This document shows positions 45,736 through 53,750 of a stretch of DNA of 64,000 nt, in pieces. A program made the position numbers and the translations under genes. The stretch's first letter is position 1. Each line of letters opens with the position of its first letter. The notes under the pieces are model-generated. The model did not search any database, was not told the origin of the DNA, and saw only the letters and a program-made list of their open reading frames with translations. This DNA comes from Bacteroidota bacterium (GTDB lineage Bacteria > Bacteroidota > Bacteroidia > B-17B0 > Aurantibacillaceae): contig JAJNBG010000003.1 of the NCBI GenBank assembly GCA_021155905.1, positions 1-64,000 on the forward strand. Reading direction: 5' to 3'.

Positions 45736-46964
45736 AGGAAAAAGCTGCTCAGGAGAAACAAGCACAGGAAAAGGCTGCTACAGAGAAAGCAGCGCAAGAA
45801 AAATTGGCACAAGAGAAGGCTACTGCAGAAAAAGCTGCTCAGGATAAACTAGCACAGGAAAAGGCAGCACAGGAAAAACTATCTCAAGAGAAAGCCGCAG
45901 CGGAGAAGGCTGCGCAAGAAAAGCTAAAGGCTGCGCAAGAAAAGCTAGTTCAGGAGAAGGCAACAGCAGAAAAAGCTGCTCAGGATAAATTAGCCCAGGA
46001 GAAGGCCGCCGCAGAAAAAGCAGCTCAAGAAAAGTTAGTACAAGAGAAGGCCGCCGCAGAAAAAGCAGCTCAGGAGAAATTAGCTCAGGAAAAGGCTGCT
46101 TCAGAGAAAGCAGCGCAAGAGAAACTAGCCCAGGAAAAGGCAGCCGCAGAAAAAGCTGCGCAGGAAAAACTGGCACAAGAGAAGTCTGCGCAGGAGAAAG
46201 CCGCTGCTGAAAAAGCCGCGCAAGAGAAGTTAGCCCAGGAAAAAGCTGTTGCAGAGAAAGTTGCTCAAGAACAGGCTGCTGCAGAAAAAGCTGCCCAAGA
46301 GAAACTAGCACAGGAAAAGACAGCACAGGAAAAACTAGCTCAAGAGAAAGCAGCCGCGGAGAAGGTTGCGCAAGAGAAGGCAGCAGCAGAAAAAGCTGCA
46401 CAAGAGAAGTTAGCCCAGGAAAAAGCTGTTGCAGAGAAAGTTGCTCAAGAAAAGGCTGCTGCGGAAAAAGCTGCCCAGGCTAAACTGGCCCAGGAAAAAG
46501 CTAAGCAGGAGAAATTGGCTCAGGAAAAAGCACAGAAAGATAAAATTGCAAAAGAGAAAGAGGCTAAAGTATTAGCAGATGCAAAAGCGAAAGTTGATGA
46601 GGAAAAAGCACAGAAAGAAAAAGTAGCCCAGGAAAAAGCAGAAGCCGATAAGCTGGCTGCTGAAAAAGCTGCCGCTGAGAAATTAGCCAATGAAAATAAC
46701 AAAGATTCGAAAATTATTACGCCGATTAATAGCGGAGCAGAATCAACAACTGATAAAATTGGTTCGGGAGACGCAAAATATAGCATTCCTCAAGCCTTAG
46801 GAGCGGGAAAATATAAGGAAACGATCAAGCGGGGAGACGAGTTGTTTAAAATGAAACGTTACGCAGAAGCAAAGCCGGTATATGAAGAAGCACTAAAACA
46901 AAAACCTGCCGATCCTTATTCGATAGCAAAATTAGCGGAGCTGGACAAGCTAATAAAAAAATAG
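45720..46964 (+). pseudogene. C-terminal part of the repeat protein, displaced by a frameshift
   Basis: Read in the frame that is displaced from the N-terminal part, this continues the same repeat ([20 protein letters not shown] and onward) and then leaves it at about 46690. The unique C-terminus of about 90 residues has [17 protein letters not shown] and a TPR-like unit ([19 protein letters not shown], then [13 protein letters not shown]). It has no credible start of its own; TTG at 45804 lies mid-repeat and would give no signal peptide. The array pattern predicts CTAGCTCAGGAGAAG at the junction, while the sequence has CTAAGGAGAAG, so four bases (GCTC) appear missing. Restoring them would give one protein of about 1060 residues. 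Confidence 0.75.
45828..45927 (+). repeat. Perfect 100-base direct repeat, copy 2
   Basis: This is identical to 45622-45721. Here it reads in the downstream frame, and the array continues with AAGGCTGCG rather than the truncated junction of copy 1. The 206-base offset is 4 short of 210, consistent with the proposed 4-base loss between the copies. Confidence 0.8.
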
Positions 46965-46988
46965 TTTTTTAGGGTTACTTAAAGCAGA

Positions 46989-47687
46989 TTAAATTTCTAT
47001 ACCGTTCAGATCTGTAGTTAGGATTTCACTCATGTAATCAAAGAAGGGACGCATGTTTTTAAAGGTCTGATTGGCTTCTTTTAAAAAACCTGCGCTTAAT
47101 ACCTCCCGATCTGTAAATTTTTTGATTAGCAAAAATTGTTTATAACGAAGTAAGTCGATAGCTTCATCATCAGGAGCAAAACCTTTCGGTGTCGTTTTGA
47201 TTTGTTCGCCCTTGAGCTCTCCAAAAGTAGATACAAAGGTTTTGTTTTTTAGTATTTTTCTGATAGGTACCGGGTCGGAAGAAATGTGATCCCGGATTCT
47301 TTTAAGATCTTCCGGGTTTGGCCCCCAAAATCCACCGGCGATAAAGCTGTTGTCGGGTTCGAGGTGAAAGTAATAACCGCCCCTCCGGTATTTCGTTGCC
47401 CTTCTGAAACTTCCACTCCAGTTTGTTTTAAACGGTGTTTTTTCTTTTGAAAAACGAATATCCCTGTAAATGCGGTGTAAACTTTTTTTGCCACTCAGTG
47501 TTTCGATGGTGTCATGTGAATTCAATTCTATCAGTAAGGCATCTGCAAAGGCTTCAATAAAATTCTGTTCTTTCAAAAAAGCATCTTTATTAGAATTAAA
47601 CCAATCCCTGTCATTGTTGTTTTTTATTAGTTTTAAAAAATCGAAACTTGACTTTTGAATGAGGACAGCTGATTGAAGTTTTTTCAT
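46989..47687 (-). CDS. DUF2461 domain protein
   Basis: This is a 232-residue cytoplasmic protein. The opening FDFLKLIKNNNDRDWFNSNK, the central RIYRDIRFSKEKTPFKTNW and the following GGYYFHLEPDNSFIAGGFW and LKRIRDHIS are diagnostic of the DUF2461 (TIGR02453) family. It has the usual length of about 220 residues. The function is unknown; it is a widespread stand-alone protein. It is convergent with the repeat-protein gene across 24 bases and has no operon partner. Confidence 0.92.
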   Translation of the reverse strand: MKKLQSAVLIQKSSFDFLKLIKNNNDRDWFNSNKDAFLKEQNFIEAFADALLIELNSHDTIETLSGKKSLHRIYRDIRFSKEKTPFKTNWSGSFRRATKYRRGGYYFHLEPDNSFIAGGFWGPNPEDLKRIRDHISSDPVPIRKILKNKTFVSTFGELKGEQIKTTPKGFAPDDEAIDLLRYKQFLLIKKFTDREVLSAGFLKEANQTFKNMRPFFDYMSEILTTDLNGIEI

Positions 47688-47794
47688 GACTTAAAGTTAG
47701 ATAAAAAAGTGTGCAATAATGCTCATAAAACAGAAGTTGAGGCATTGTATTTTTTGTATTTTTACTTATACTTTAAGTTTTTATTATTAATGAA

Positions 47795-49267
47795 ATGAAT
47801 AGTTTGTTCATGAAAAAGAAATTTGCATTATTTCTACTGATCATTTTTCAGTTTAATTCATTTCCAGGGTTCTCAGATAATTACCCTGATTCGTTAAACC
47901 AGATTTTAAAAAAAACTATCAATGATTCTATCAGAGCTAATGTAAAATTGAGTCTGGGAGTATATTATCAATATAAAGACCCCTATCGATCATTATTGCT
48001 TGCTTCGTCCGCCTTACTTGATGCAAGAAGAGCTAATAATAAAAATCTGGAAGCAAATGCTCTCAGGGCTATTGGTGTTTATTATTCTTTCAAAACGATA
48101 ACGGATACAGCAGCAATGTATTTAGATAGCGCGTTAAGCCGTTATACGAGTACAGGTCATTTTTCGGGATTGGCGCTGACACATTTATATATCGGTGAAA
48201 ATTTTGAGAGTTCAGCATCCTGGGATAAGGCATTGTTGCATTTTTTAAAATGCGCTGAGCATAGCCAACAGGCGGGCAATAAAAAAGTACTGGCTCAGGC
48301 TTATGAAAAAGTGGGTCAGGTTCTAATTAATATGAACCATTTGGATGAGGCATTGATGTATGCCAGGAAAGGAGTATTCATTTCAGAATCTATCAAAAAT
48401 GATTATGAGTCTGCTAAAATTTATAACATCGAAGGCATTATTTTTGATTATCGGGGAGAGCTGGATTCAGCTTTATTTTATTACGATAAAGCTCTTGCAA
48501 TAAATAACCGCCTGGGTTCAAATTATGACGGTGCCATTATTTTGATGAATATGGGAGTTATTTATCTTACTCAGGGTAAATTAAAAATGGCAGAAGAGAA
48601 AACACTGGAAGGTTTGAATTTAATGTTAACCTTTGACGAGAAAGGATCTATTGCGGCCTGTTATATTAATCTAGGGGAAATTTATTCCAAACAGGGTTTG
48701 TATGCTAAAGCCATAGAGTTTTTAGATAAAGGAATCGTTATTCTGACAGATTTGAAACGCTATGATTTTTTATTGGAGGGGCTGAGAATTAAAGCAGAAA
48801 CTTTAAAGAATAATAAGGATTTTGAAAATGCGCTCATCGTGTTTGAAAGGTATACTGGCATTAAAGACAGCATTTTTAATGCTGAATCAAATAAGAATAT
48901 TACAGAAATGCAGACAAAGTTTAAAAGTAAAGAGCAGGAAGTGGAGATAAAATTACATCAGGCCGAAACAGCTAAACAAAAAAGCATTAATAATTTTATT
49001 ATCGGCATCATTATTCTCGTAGCTCTTATCGCAGTTTTTCTTGTGAAAGCTTATAGGGACAAAAGAAAAGCAAATACACTGCTTCAATCTCAAAAACAGG
49101 AAATTGAAAATCAAAAAGAAATCGTTGATCATGCTTATCAGGAACTTCATGAAAAGAATAAAGAAATCCTTGACAGTATTCATTATGCACAGAGAATACA
49201 AAAGGCACTGTTAACGTCAGAAAAATATATTGATAGAAACCTGAATAAATTGACAAAAAAGGAATAA
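47795..49267 (+). CDS. TPR transmembrane sensor lacking its phosphatase domain (sensor A)
   Basis: This is a 490-residue protein. The ATG at 47795 is used, though the signal peptide (MKKKFALFLLIIFQFNSFPG) begins at a second ATG at 47810. A periplasmic array of TPR units follows (about 60-380: ALMYARKGVFISESIK, YDGAIILMNMGVIYLTQGK, AIEFLDKGIVILTD), then one transmembrane helix (about 403-424). A coiled coil ends in KEILDSIHYAQRIQKALL and TSEKYIDRNLNKLTKKE. In the fused family members, such as the 57.9 kb gene, this linker leads directly into a SpoIIE PP2C phosphatase. Here two in-frame stops (49265-49267 and 49271-49273) separate it from the phosphatase at 49277. Confidence 0.88.
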   Translation: MNSLFMKKKFALFLLIIFQFNSFPGFSDNYPDSLNQILKKTINDSIRANVKLSLGVYYQYKDPYRSLLLASSALLDARRANNKNLEANALRAIGVYYSFKTITDTAAMYLDSALSRYTSTGHFSGLALTHLYIGENFESSASWDKALLHFLKCAEHSQQAGNKKVLAQAYEKVGQVLINMNHLDEALMYARKGVFISESIKNDYESAKIYNIEGIIFDYRGELDSALFYYDKALAINNRLGSNYDGAIILMNMGVIYLTQGKLKMAEEKTLEGLNLMLTFDEKGSIAACYINLGEIYSKQGLYAKAIEFLDKGIVILTDLKRYDFLLEGLRIKAETLKNNKDFENALIVFERYTGIKDSIFNAESNKNITEMQTKFKSKEQEVEIKLHQAETAKQKSINNFIIGIIILVALIAVFLVKAYRDKRKANTLLQSQKQEIENQKEIVDHAYQELHEKNKEILDSIHYAQRIQKALLTSEKYIDRNLNKLTKKE

Positions 49268-49276
49268 ATTTAAGAT

Positions 49277-49984
49277 ATGGAAGCAAATATGGATTCAAAA
49301 AAATTCTTTATTCTTTATAAGCCAAAGGATATTGTTAGTGGTGACTTTTATTATGCTTTGGCTCATCAACATCCCGGAAGTGATGTGGAAAAGTTTTATT
49401 TGTGTACGGCTGACTGCACCGGACATGGAGTTCCGGGTGCTTTTATGAGTATGCTTAATATTTCATATCTGAACGAATCAATTATTGAGAAGAAGATTGC
49501 CAGTCCTAACCTGATATTGGACCATATCAGGGAAGAAATTATTACGTCCTTGAATCCTGAAGGAAGTGAGGAAGAATCAAAAGATGGTATGGATTGTATT
49601 TTAGCCGCCTTTGATTTTACAAATAATATTTTAGAGTATTCAGCAGCAAATAATAGTTTTTATATCGTCAGGAATGGAGAACTTATCTCTTGTCCTGCAG
49701 ACAAAATGCCGGTGGGAAAACACAGTGATATGAAACCCTTTACCTTAAGGAAGGTAGATTTACAAAAAGGAGATATTGTTTATTCGTTAACTGACGGTTA
49801 TGCTGATCAGTTTGGCGGACCGAAAGGAAAAAAGTTTAAGTATAAGCCACTTGAGGAATTGTTGGTAAGCAATTATAGACTCCCAATGGATGAACAAAAA
49901 GAAGTTCTTCATAAAAAGTTTGAGGAATGGAAAGGTGGTCTGGAACAGGTCGATGACGTTCTTTTAATAGGAATAAGAGTTTAG
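49277..49984 (+). CDS. Free-standing SpoIIE-type PP2C phosphatase
   Basis: This is a 235-residue catalytic domain: FFILYKPKDIVSGDFYYA, CTADCTGHGVPGAFMSMLN, KDGMDCILAAFD and YSLTDGYADQFGG supply the metal-binding aspartates, so it should be active as a Ser/Thr phosphatase. In the fused homologue at 57.9 kb the same domain follows a TPR-TM-coiled-coil sensor without a break. It starts at the ATG at 49277, nine bases after the stop of sensor A and in the same frame, so the boundary is two stop codons rather than a frameshift. A second TPR sensor follows 16 bases downstream. Its substrate is presumably an anti-sigma-antagonist or similar phosphoprotein; none is encoded nearby. Confidence 0.9.
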   Translation: MEANMDSKKFFILYKPKDIVSGDFYYALAHQHPGSDVEKFYLCTADCTGHGVPGAFMSMLNISYLNESIIEKKIASPNLILDHIREEIITSLNPEGSEEESKDGMDCILAAFDFTNNILEYSAANNSFYIVRNGELISCPADKMPVGKHSDMKPFTLRKVDLQKGDIVYSLTDGYADQFGGPKGKKFKYKPLEELLVSNYRLPMDEQKEVLHKKFEEWKGGLEQVDDVLLIGIRV

Positions 49985-50000
49985 GGATGGAACTTGTTCT

Positions 50001-51362
50001 ATGGAAATGAAAATTAAATCGTCCATTTTTGCTGCTATTATATGTATTTGCCTGGCTATGACCTGTCATTCGCAGAATCATTATATAGATTCAGTTCTGC
50101 GCATATTACCGGGAATGAAAAATGATACGGCAAAAATAATAACACTTCAGAATCTCAGCTCGGAATATAAAATCGTTGGTGACGGTAAAAGATCGGAATA
50201 TTATCTGGATCAGGCAGAAGAATTGATAAAAGATCTTATCAGTCAATCATCCGGTTCAAATGTTAATTATCTCAAGAAATTATGGGGACATGTTATTATC
50301 GGGAAAAGCATCATTTACCAGGACAAAGGAGATTATCCAAAAACACTGGAATATATCTATAAGGCCCTAAAGTTGTTCGAAGAAATTAATTTCAAAAATG
50401 GAATAGCGCATGCCTATATCAATATTGGAAACGTGTTTTATTTTCAAAAGGATTTTGATAAGGCCATGATTTTTTATGAAAAATCATATGGTGTTTATGA
50501 ACTGATGAAAGACACCAATGGAATGGCCGGTATCCTCGGGAATATAGGTGTAATCAGCAAATTGCAAAAGAAATATGATTTGGCAATTGAAAAGTATTCC
50601 CAATCCTATGAATTTTTCCGATTGACAAATAATAAGAAGGGAATGGCTCATCAGCTTAATAATATAGCCGGTTTATTCTATAAAAAAGGTGAATACAAAA
50701 AATGCTTGGAGTACAGCATGAGATCTTTACAGATTAAGAAAGAAATAGGTGACAAGTTTGGAGTTGCCAGCTCACTTGGAAACATCGGCGAGCTTTATGC
50801 AAGTCAGGGAGATTATGAGTTGGGGGAAAAATATTTCCTGGAGGCCCTGCAAATGGTTAAGGAGGTTGGAGATCTGGAAGGTGTCAGCAGTATGAATTTA
50901 AGCTTAAGCGAATTGTATGAACAGAAAAAAGATTTTAAGGCTTCCTTAAGTTATTACAAGGATTTTGTCAGGGCAAAGGATAGTTTATTGAATGAAGAAA
51001 ATACAAAAAAGACGGTTCGTCTGGAGATGAATTATGAATTCGATAAGAAAGAAGCCGCTGCTAAATTAGAGCAGGAAAAAAAAGAGGTTGTAAATGCTGC
51101 GGAAAAGAGAAAGCATCAAATTATTATCTGGTGCATTGGCGGTGTCTTATGTATGGTATCAGGCTTTGCGATATTTGTTTATCGTAGTTTCAAGCAAAAG
51201 CAAAAAGCAAATGTTGAAATTTCTAAACAAAAGCATATTATAGAAGAAAAGCAAAAGGAAATCCTGGATAGTATTCATTATGCCAGACGGATTCAAACAG
51301 CTCTGATTACTTCTGAAAAGTACATTCACAGGAATTTGAATAAATTAAACCGAAATAGTTGA
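50001..51362 (+). CDS. TPR transmembrane sensor lacking a phosphatase domain (sensor B)
   Basis: This is a 453-residue protein with a signal peptide (about 1-24, ending MTCHSQ). TPR units run about 85-330 (GIAHAYINIGNVFYFQKDFD, GMAHQLNNIAGLFYKKGEY, GVASSLGNIGELYASQGDY). One transmembrane helix (about 374-396) and a coiled coil follow, ending in KEILDSIHYARRIQTALI and TSEKYIHRNLNKLNRNS. The end falls at the same residue as in sensor A, and nothing resembling a SpoIIE domain follows in the next 140 bases. It is therefore a paralogue of sensor A that also lacks a catalytic domain, placed directly after the free phosphatase. Sharing of that phosphatase by both sensors through the coiled coil is a reasonable inference. 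Confidence 0.88.
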   Translation: MEMKIKSSIFAAIICICLAMTCHSQNHYIDSVLRILPGMKNDTAKIITLQNLSSEYKIVGDGKRSEYYLDQAEELIKDLISQSSGSNVNYLKKLWGHVIIGKSIIYQDKGDYPKTLEYIYKALKLFEEINFKNGIAHAYINIGNVFYFQKDFDKAMIFYEKSYGVYELMKDTNGMAGILGNIGVISKLQKKYDLAIEKYSQSYEFFRLTNNKKGMAHQLNNIAGLFYKKGEYKKCLEYSMRSLQIKKEIGDKFGVASSLGNIGELYASQGDYELGEKYFLEALQMVKEVGDLEGVSSMNLSLSELYEQKKDFKASLSYYKDFVRAKDSLLNEENTKKTVRLEMNYEFDKKEAAAKLEQEKKEVVNAAEKRKHQIIIWCIGGVLCMVSGFAIFVYRSFKQKQKANVEISKQKHIIEEKQKEILDSIHYARRIQTALITSEKYIHRNLNKLNRNS

Positions 51363-51507
51363 AAATTGTATTATTTTAAGGTATTTTTTGGTCGAATTGT
51401 TTAAATTTCCTGCTTTTTGTGATTAAGTTTTCCCGAAAAATGCTTTGAACTTTTGTAAATTTGTTTAACGCAAAACCATGTAATCAATAACGTAAAATAT
51501 ATAGAAA

Positions 51508-51891
51508 ATGGAAGTAACAGGACAATTAAAATTAAAGTATGACACTCAGAAAGTAAGCGATAAATTTCAAAAAAGAGATTTCGTTTTAGCGACCGATTTA
51601 AGCACTCCATATCCTCAGTATGTAAGTTTCCAGGTAACACAGGATAAATGCACGATGTTGGATTCGTTTAATCAGGGTGACGAAATAAAAGTGCAATTTA
51701 ACTTACGTGGCCGCGAATGGAACGGTCCTCAAGGAATTAAGTATTTTAATACACTGGAAGCCTGGAGAATTGAAAAAGTTGGAGCCGGACAATCATCTGC
51801 ACCTTCACAAAATAACTCAGGAATGCAGGAAAACACATCCGCTCCTGTATTTAACAGCAGCATCTCTGATAACGACGATTTACCTTTCTAA
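51508..51891 (+). CDS. DUF3127 domain protein (OB-fold, SSB-like)
   Basis: This is a 127-residue cytoplasmic protein. The segment MEVTGQLKLKYDTQKVSDKF, then KRDFVLATD, VSFQVTQDKC, QGDEIKVQFNLRGREW and GIKYFNTLEAWRIEK is the DUF3127 family of Bacteroidota. The tail is disordered and Ser/Asn/Gln-rich and ends in DNDDLPF, strikingly like the acidic protein-interaction tip of single-stranded-DNA-binding proteins. An OB-fold, DNA-linked role is therefore plausible but unproved. A strong terminator follows 9 bases after the stop. A TAAATTTG at 51456-51463 could be its -7 box, but no matching -33 box is seen. Confidence 0.88.
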   Translation: MEVTGQLKLKYDTQKVSDKFQKRDFVLATDLSTPYPQYVSFQVTQDKCTMLDSFNQGDEIKVQFNLRGREWNGPQGIKYFNTLEAWRIEKVGAGQSSAPSQNNSGMQENTSAPVFNSSISDNDDLPF

Positions 51892-51900
51892 TTGTAATTT

Positions 51901-51936
51901 GAAGCCTAAGACCAAAATCTTAGGCTTCTTTATTTT
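51901..51936 (+). terminator. Rho-independent terminator abutting the asparaginase start
   Basis: GAAGCCTAAG and CTTAGGCTTC form a perfect 10-bp stem with an 8-9 base loop, followed by TTTATTTT. The hairpin lies between the DUF3127 stop and the ansA ATG at 51937, so the T-tract runs right up to the start codon. Confidence 0.85.
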
Positions 51937-52968
51937 ATGGCAAATTCCAAACCTTCTGTTTTGCTCATATACACCGGCGGCACCATCGGTATGATGCAGG
52001 ATGCCCGCTCCGGCGAATTAAGACCTTTCAATTTTAAAGCACTTACCCAACAAATTCCTGAATTAGAAAAGTTTGATATTAAACTATCATCTATTTCTTT
52101 TAAGCATCCTATCGATTCCTCGAACATGCACCCTGGGGTATGGATTGAACTTGCCAATATTATAAAAGATAATTATCGGAAACATGATGGTTTTGTGATC
52201 CTCCATGGCTCTGATACCATGTCCTATACCGCCAGTGCGTTAAGTTTTATGCTGGAGAACCTGGATAAACCGGTTATTTTAACAGGTTCTCAATTGCCAA
52301 TTGGAATTATCAGGACAGATGGAAAAGAAAACCTGATTACGGCCATCGAAATAGCGGCGGCCCATAAAAATAAAAAACCAATTGTTGCTGAAGTGTGTGT
52401 TTACTTTGAATACAAATTATACAGGGGGAACCGCACTTATAAATACAATTCCGCTCATTTTGATGCCTTTAAATCACCTAATTATCCGGCACTGGCTGAA
52501 GCGGGTGTTGATATCCAGTATAATCCATCTGCTTTATTGAAGCCTTCAAAAAAAGCATTATCTGTGCATACTCAGTTAGAGAATGATATCGCGGTTTTAA
52601 AATTATTTCCCGGGATTAGTAAAAAAATAACGCTGGCAATTTTAAGTACTCCGGGTATCAAAGCTGTAATTATAGAGACATTTGGTGCCGGCAATGCCAG
52701 TACCGAAGAATGGTTTATCTCAGCACTGAAAGCAGCAATCGACAAAGGTGTTATCATTTATAATGTGACCCAATGCTCGGAAGGTAAAGTGATACAAGGA
52801 ATGTATGAGACCAGCAGCGCTTTGAAAAGAATTGGTGTTGTTAGTGGTTTTGATATTACTTTTGAAAGTGCCATTGCTAAATTAATGTATGTTTTAGGCA
52901 AGAAATTGTCTTTTGCGAAATCAAGAGTTTTACTCGAAACCAGTTTAAGAGGGGAAATATCTGTTTAA
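51937..52968 (+). CDS. ansA: Type I (cytoplasmic) L-asparaginase
   Basis: This is a 343-residue enzyme hydrolysing asparagine to aspartate and ammonia. The first catalytic Thr is in LLIYTGGTIGMMQD (about residue 12-14). The second catalytic triad is in GFVILHGSDTMSYTASALSF (Thr and Asp about 90-92, Lys in the later TDGKENLITAIEIA). There is no signal peptide, and the length matches E. coli AnsA (338), so it is the cytoplasmic low-affinity type. It starts at the ATG at 51937 directly after a terminator hairpin, leaving almost no room for a separate leader. It may be expressed by read-through or from a promoter inside DUF3127. folB follows 68 bases later. Confidence 0.95.
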   Translation: MANSKPSVLLIYTGGTIGMMQDARSGELRPFNFKALTQQIPELEKFDIKLSSISFKHPIDSSNMHPGVWIELANIIKDNYRKHDGFVILHGSDTMSYTASALSFMLENLDKPVILTGSQLPIGIIRTDGKENLITAIEIAAAHKNKKPIVAEVCVYFEYKLYRGNRTYKYNSAHFDAFKSPNYPALAEAGVDIQYNPSALLKPSKKALSVHTQLENDIAVLKLFPGISKKITLAILSTPGIKAVIIETFGAGNASTEEWFISALKAAIDKGVIIYNVTQCSEGKVIQGMYETSSALKRIGVVSGFDITFESAIAKLMYVLGKKLSFAKSRVLLETSLRGEISV

Positions 52969-53036
52969 AATAAATGGGTTATTTATAATGGTAAAGTAAA
53001 TACTAAATACTTTCTTTGTTATCATAAAAAGTATCT

Positions 53037-53390
53037 ATGAAAAATCAAATAAATGTAGAGGGAATAAGGCTATACGCTTATCATGGTTGTCTGCCCGAGG
53101 AAACTAAAATAGGCGGCGAGTATATTATAGACGTTAACATGATTTTTGATTTTCATGAAGCAGCGGCTAAAGATGATTTAAATCTTACGATTGATTACTG
53201 CGCGGTCTTTGAAATCTGCAAGGAAGAAATGGCCATTCCATCAAAACTTATCGAACATGTTGGAAAAAGGATTTATGACCGGATCATCCGCGCTTTTCCA
53301 AAACTTATTGAAACAAAAGTTAAAGTAACCAAACTGTTGCCGCCAATGAATGGGCCGGTTGATAAGGTTTCAATTGTTATTGAAGATTAA
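53037..53390 (+). CDS. folB: Dihydroneopterin aldolase
   Basis: This is a 117-residue enzyme of folate synthesis, converting 7,8-dihydroneopterin to 6-hydroxymethyl-dihydropterin and glycolaldehyde. It has the family opening IRLYAYHGCLPEE with the catalytic Glu, GGEYIIDVNM, LTIDYCAVFEI and, near the end, KVKVTKLLPPMNGPV with the conserved Lys. The length is normal for bacterial FolB (about 120). It is probably co-transcribed with ansA. The stop overlaps the stop of the convergent zinc-ribbon gene by four bases. Confidence 0.94.
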   Translation: MKNQINVEGIRLYAYHGCLPEETKIGGEYIIDVNMIFDFHEAAAKDDLNLTIDYCAVFEICKEEMAIPSKLIEHVGKRIYDRIIRAFPKLIETKVKVTKLLPPMNGPVDKVSIVIED

Positions 53391-53746
53391 TTTTCAGCTT
53401 TTCTTTTTACCAGTAAATAATGGTTGCCTTCAATGGCTAAATATCCATACTCATAACAAAACAGGTATTTTTTTCCGGCTTTTGTGGTGGTGATATTTGT
53501 AAAGTAATTAAAGTTAAAGCCTTTATCCATTAACTTTTGCTGAGACACAGTGGACGTTTCATCTGGAAGCAAATCTTCAATAATCCGTCTGTTTTTTCTT
53601 AAAATATTATTGATATTACGCACATAATTAACCTGATCACTGTTTAATTTATTATTATGTGCATTGCGGCAAAGATCGCTGCAGAATTTTTTATCCGCAC
53701 GCCCGTTAAATGTTTCGTCGCATTCTAAACATTTTCTTTTTTCCAT
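53387..53746 (-). CDS. Small zinc-ribbon protein of unknown function
   Basis: This is a 119-residue cytoplasmic protein. The N-terminus has four cysteines, CLECDETFNGRADKKFCSDL then C, spaced as a treble-clef or zinc-ribbon knuckle. The remaining 85 residues are charged and helix/strand mixed (NYVRNINNILRKNRRIIEDLL, CYEYGYLAIEGNHYLLVKRK). Proteins of this kind are widespread in Bacteroidota, without a known role. It is only 4 bases downstream of nadE and therefore co-transcribed with it. Confidence 0.75.
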   Translation of the reverse strand: MEKRKCLECDETFNGRADKKFCSDLCRNAHNNKLNSDQVNYVRNINNILRKNRRIIEDLLPDETSTVSQQKLMDKGFNFNYFTNITTTKAGKKYLFCYEYGYLAIEGNHYLLVKRKAEN

Positions 53747-53750
53747 GCAA

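Larger units (their letters stand above)
44475..46690 (+). repeat. About 2.2 kb of tandem 45-base coding repeats ([15 protein letters not shown])
   Basis: The DNA repeats a unit of about 45 bases, encoding 15 residues ([15 protein letters not shown] with small variants such as S or T for A), some 45-50 times, with occasional shorter units such as EKLAQEK alone. Codons vary between copies (gca/gcg/gct, cag/caa), so it is an old array with local re-duplication rather than one recent expansion. Arrays like this change copy number by slippage or recombination. The long Leu/Pro-rich frames on the other strand are composition artefacts. Confidence 0.9.

Noticed and set aside
44450..46401. Long open frames on the minus strand across the repeat array (Leu/Pro/Ser-rich)
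   Set aside because: They are the complement of the A/E/K/Q repeat codons, with no signal peptide or non-repetitive sequence, and so are a composition artefact.
44475..46690. Tandem array considered as a CRISPR or minisatellite
   Set aside because: Units are contiguous, multiples of three and continue one protein frame; there are no spacers.
49265..49279. Frameshift joining sensor A to the phosphatase
   Set aside because: The two genes are in the same frame, separated by two stop codons; a shift does not restore a fusion.
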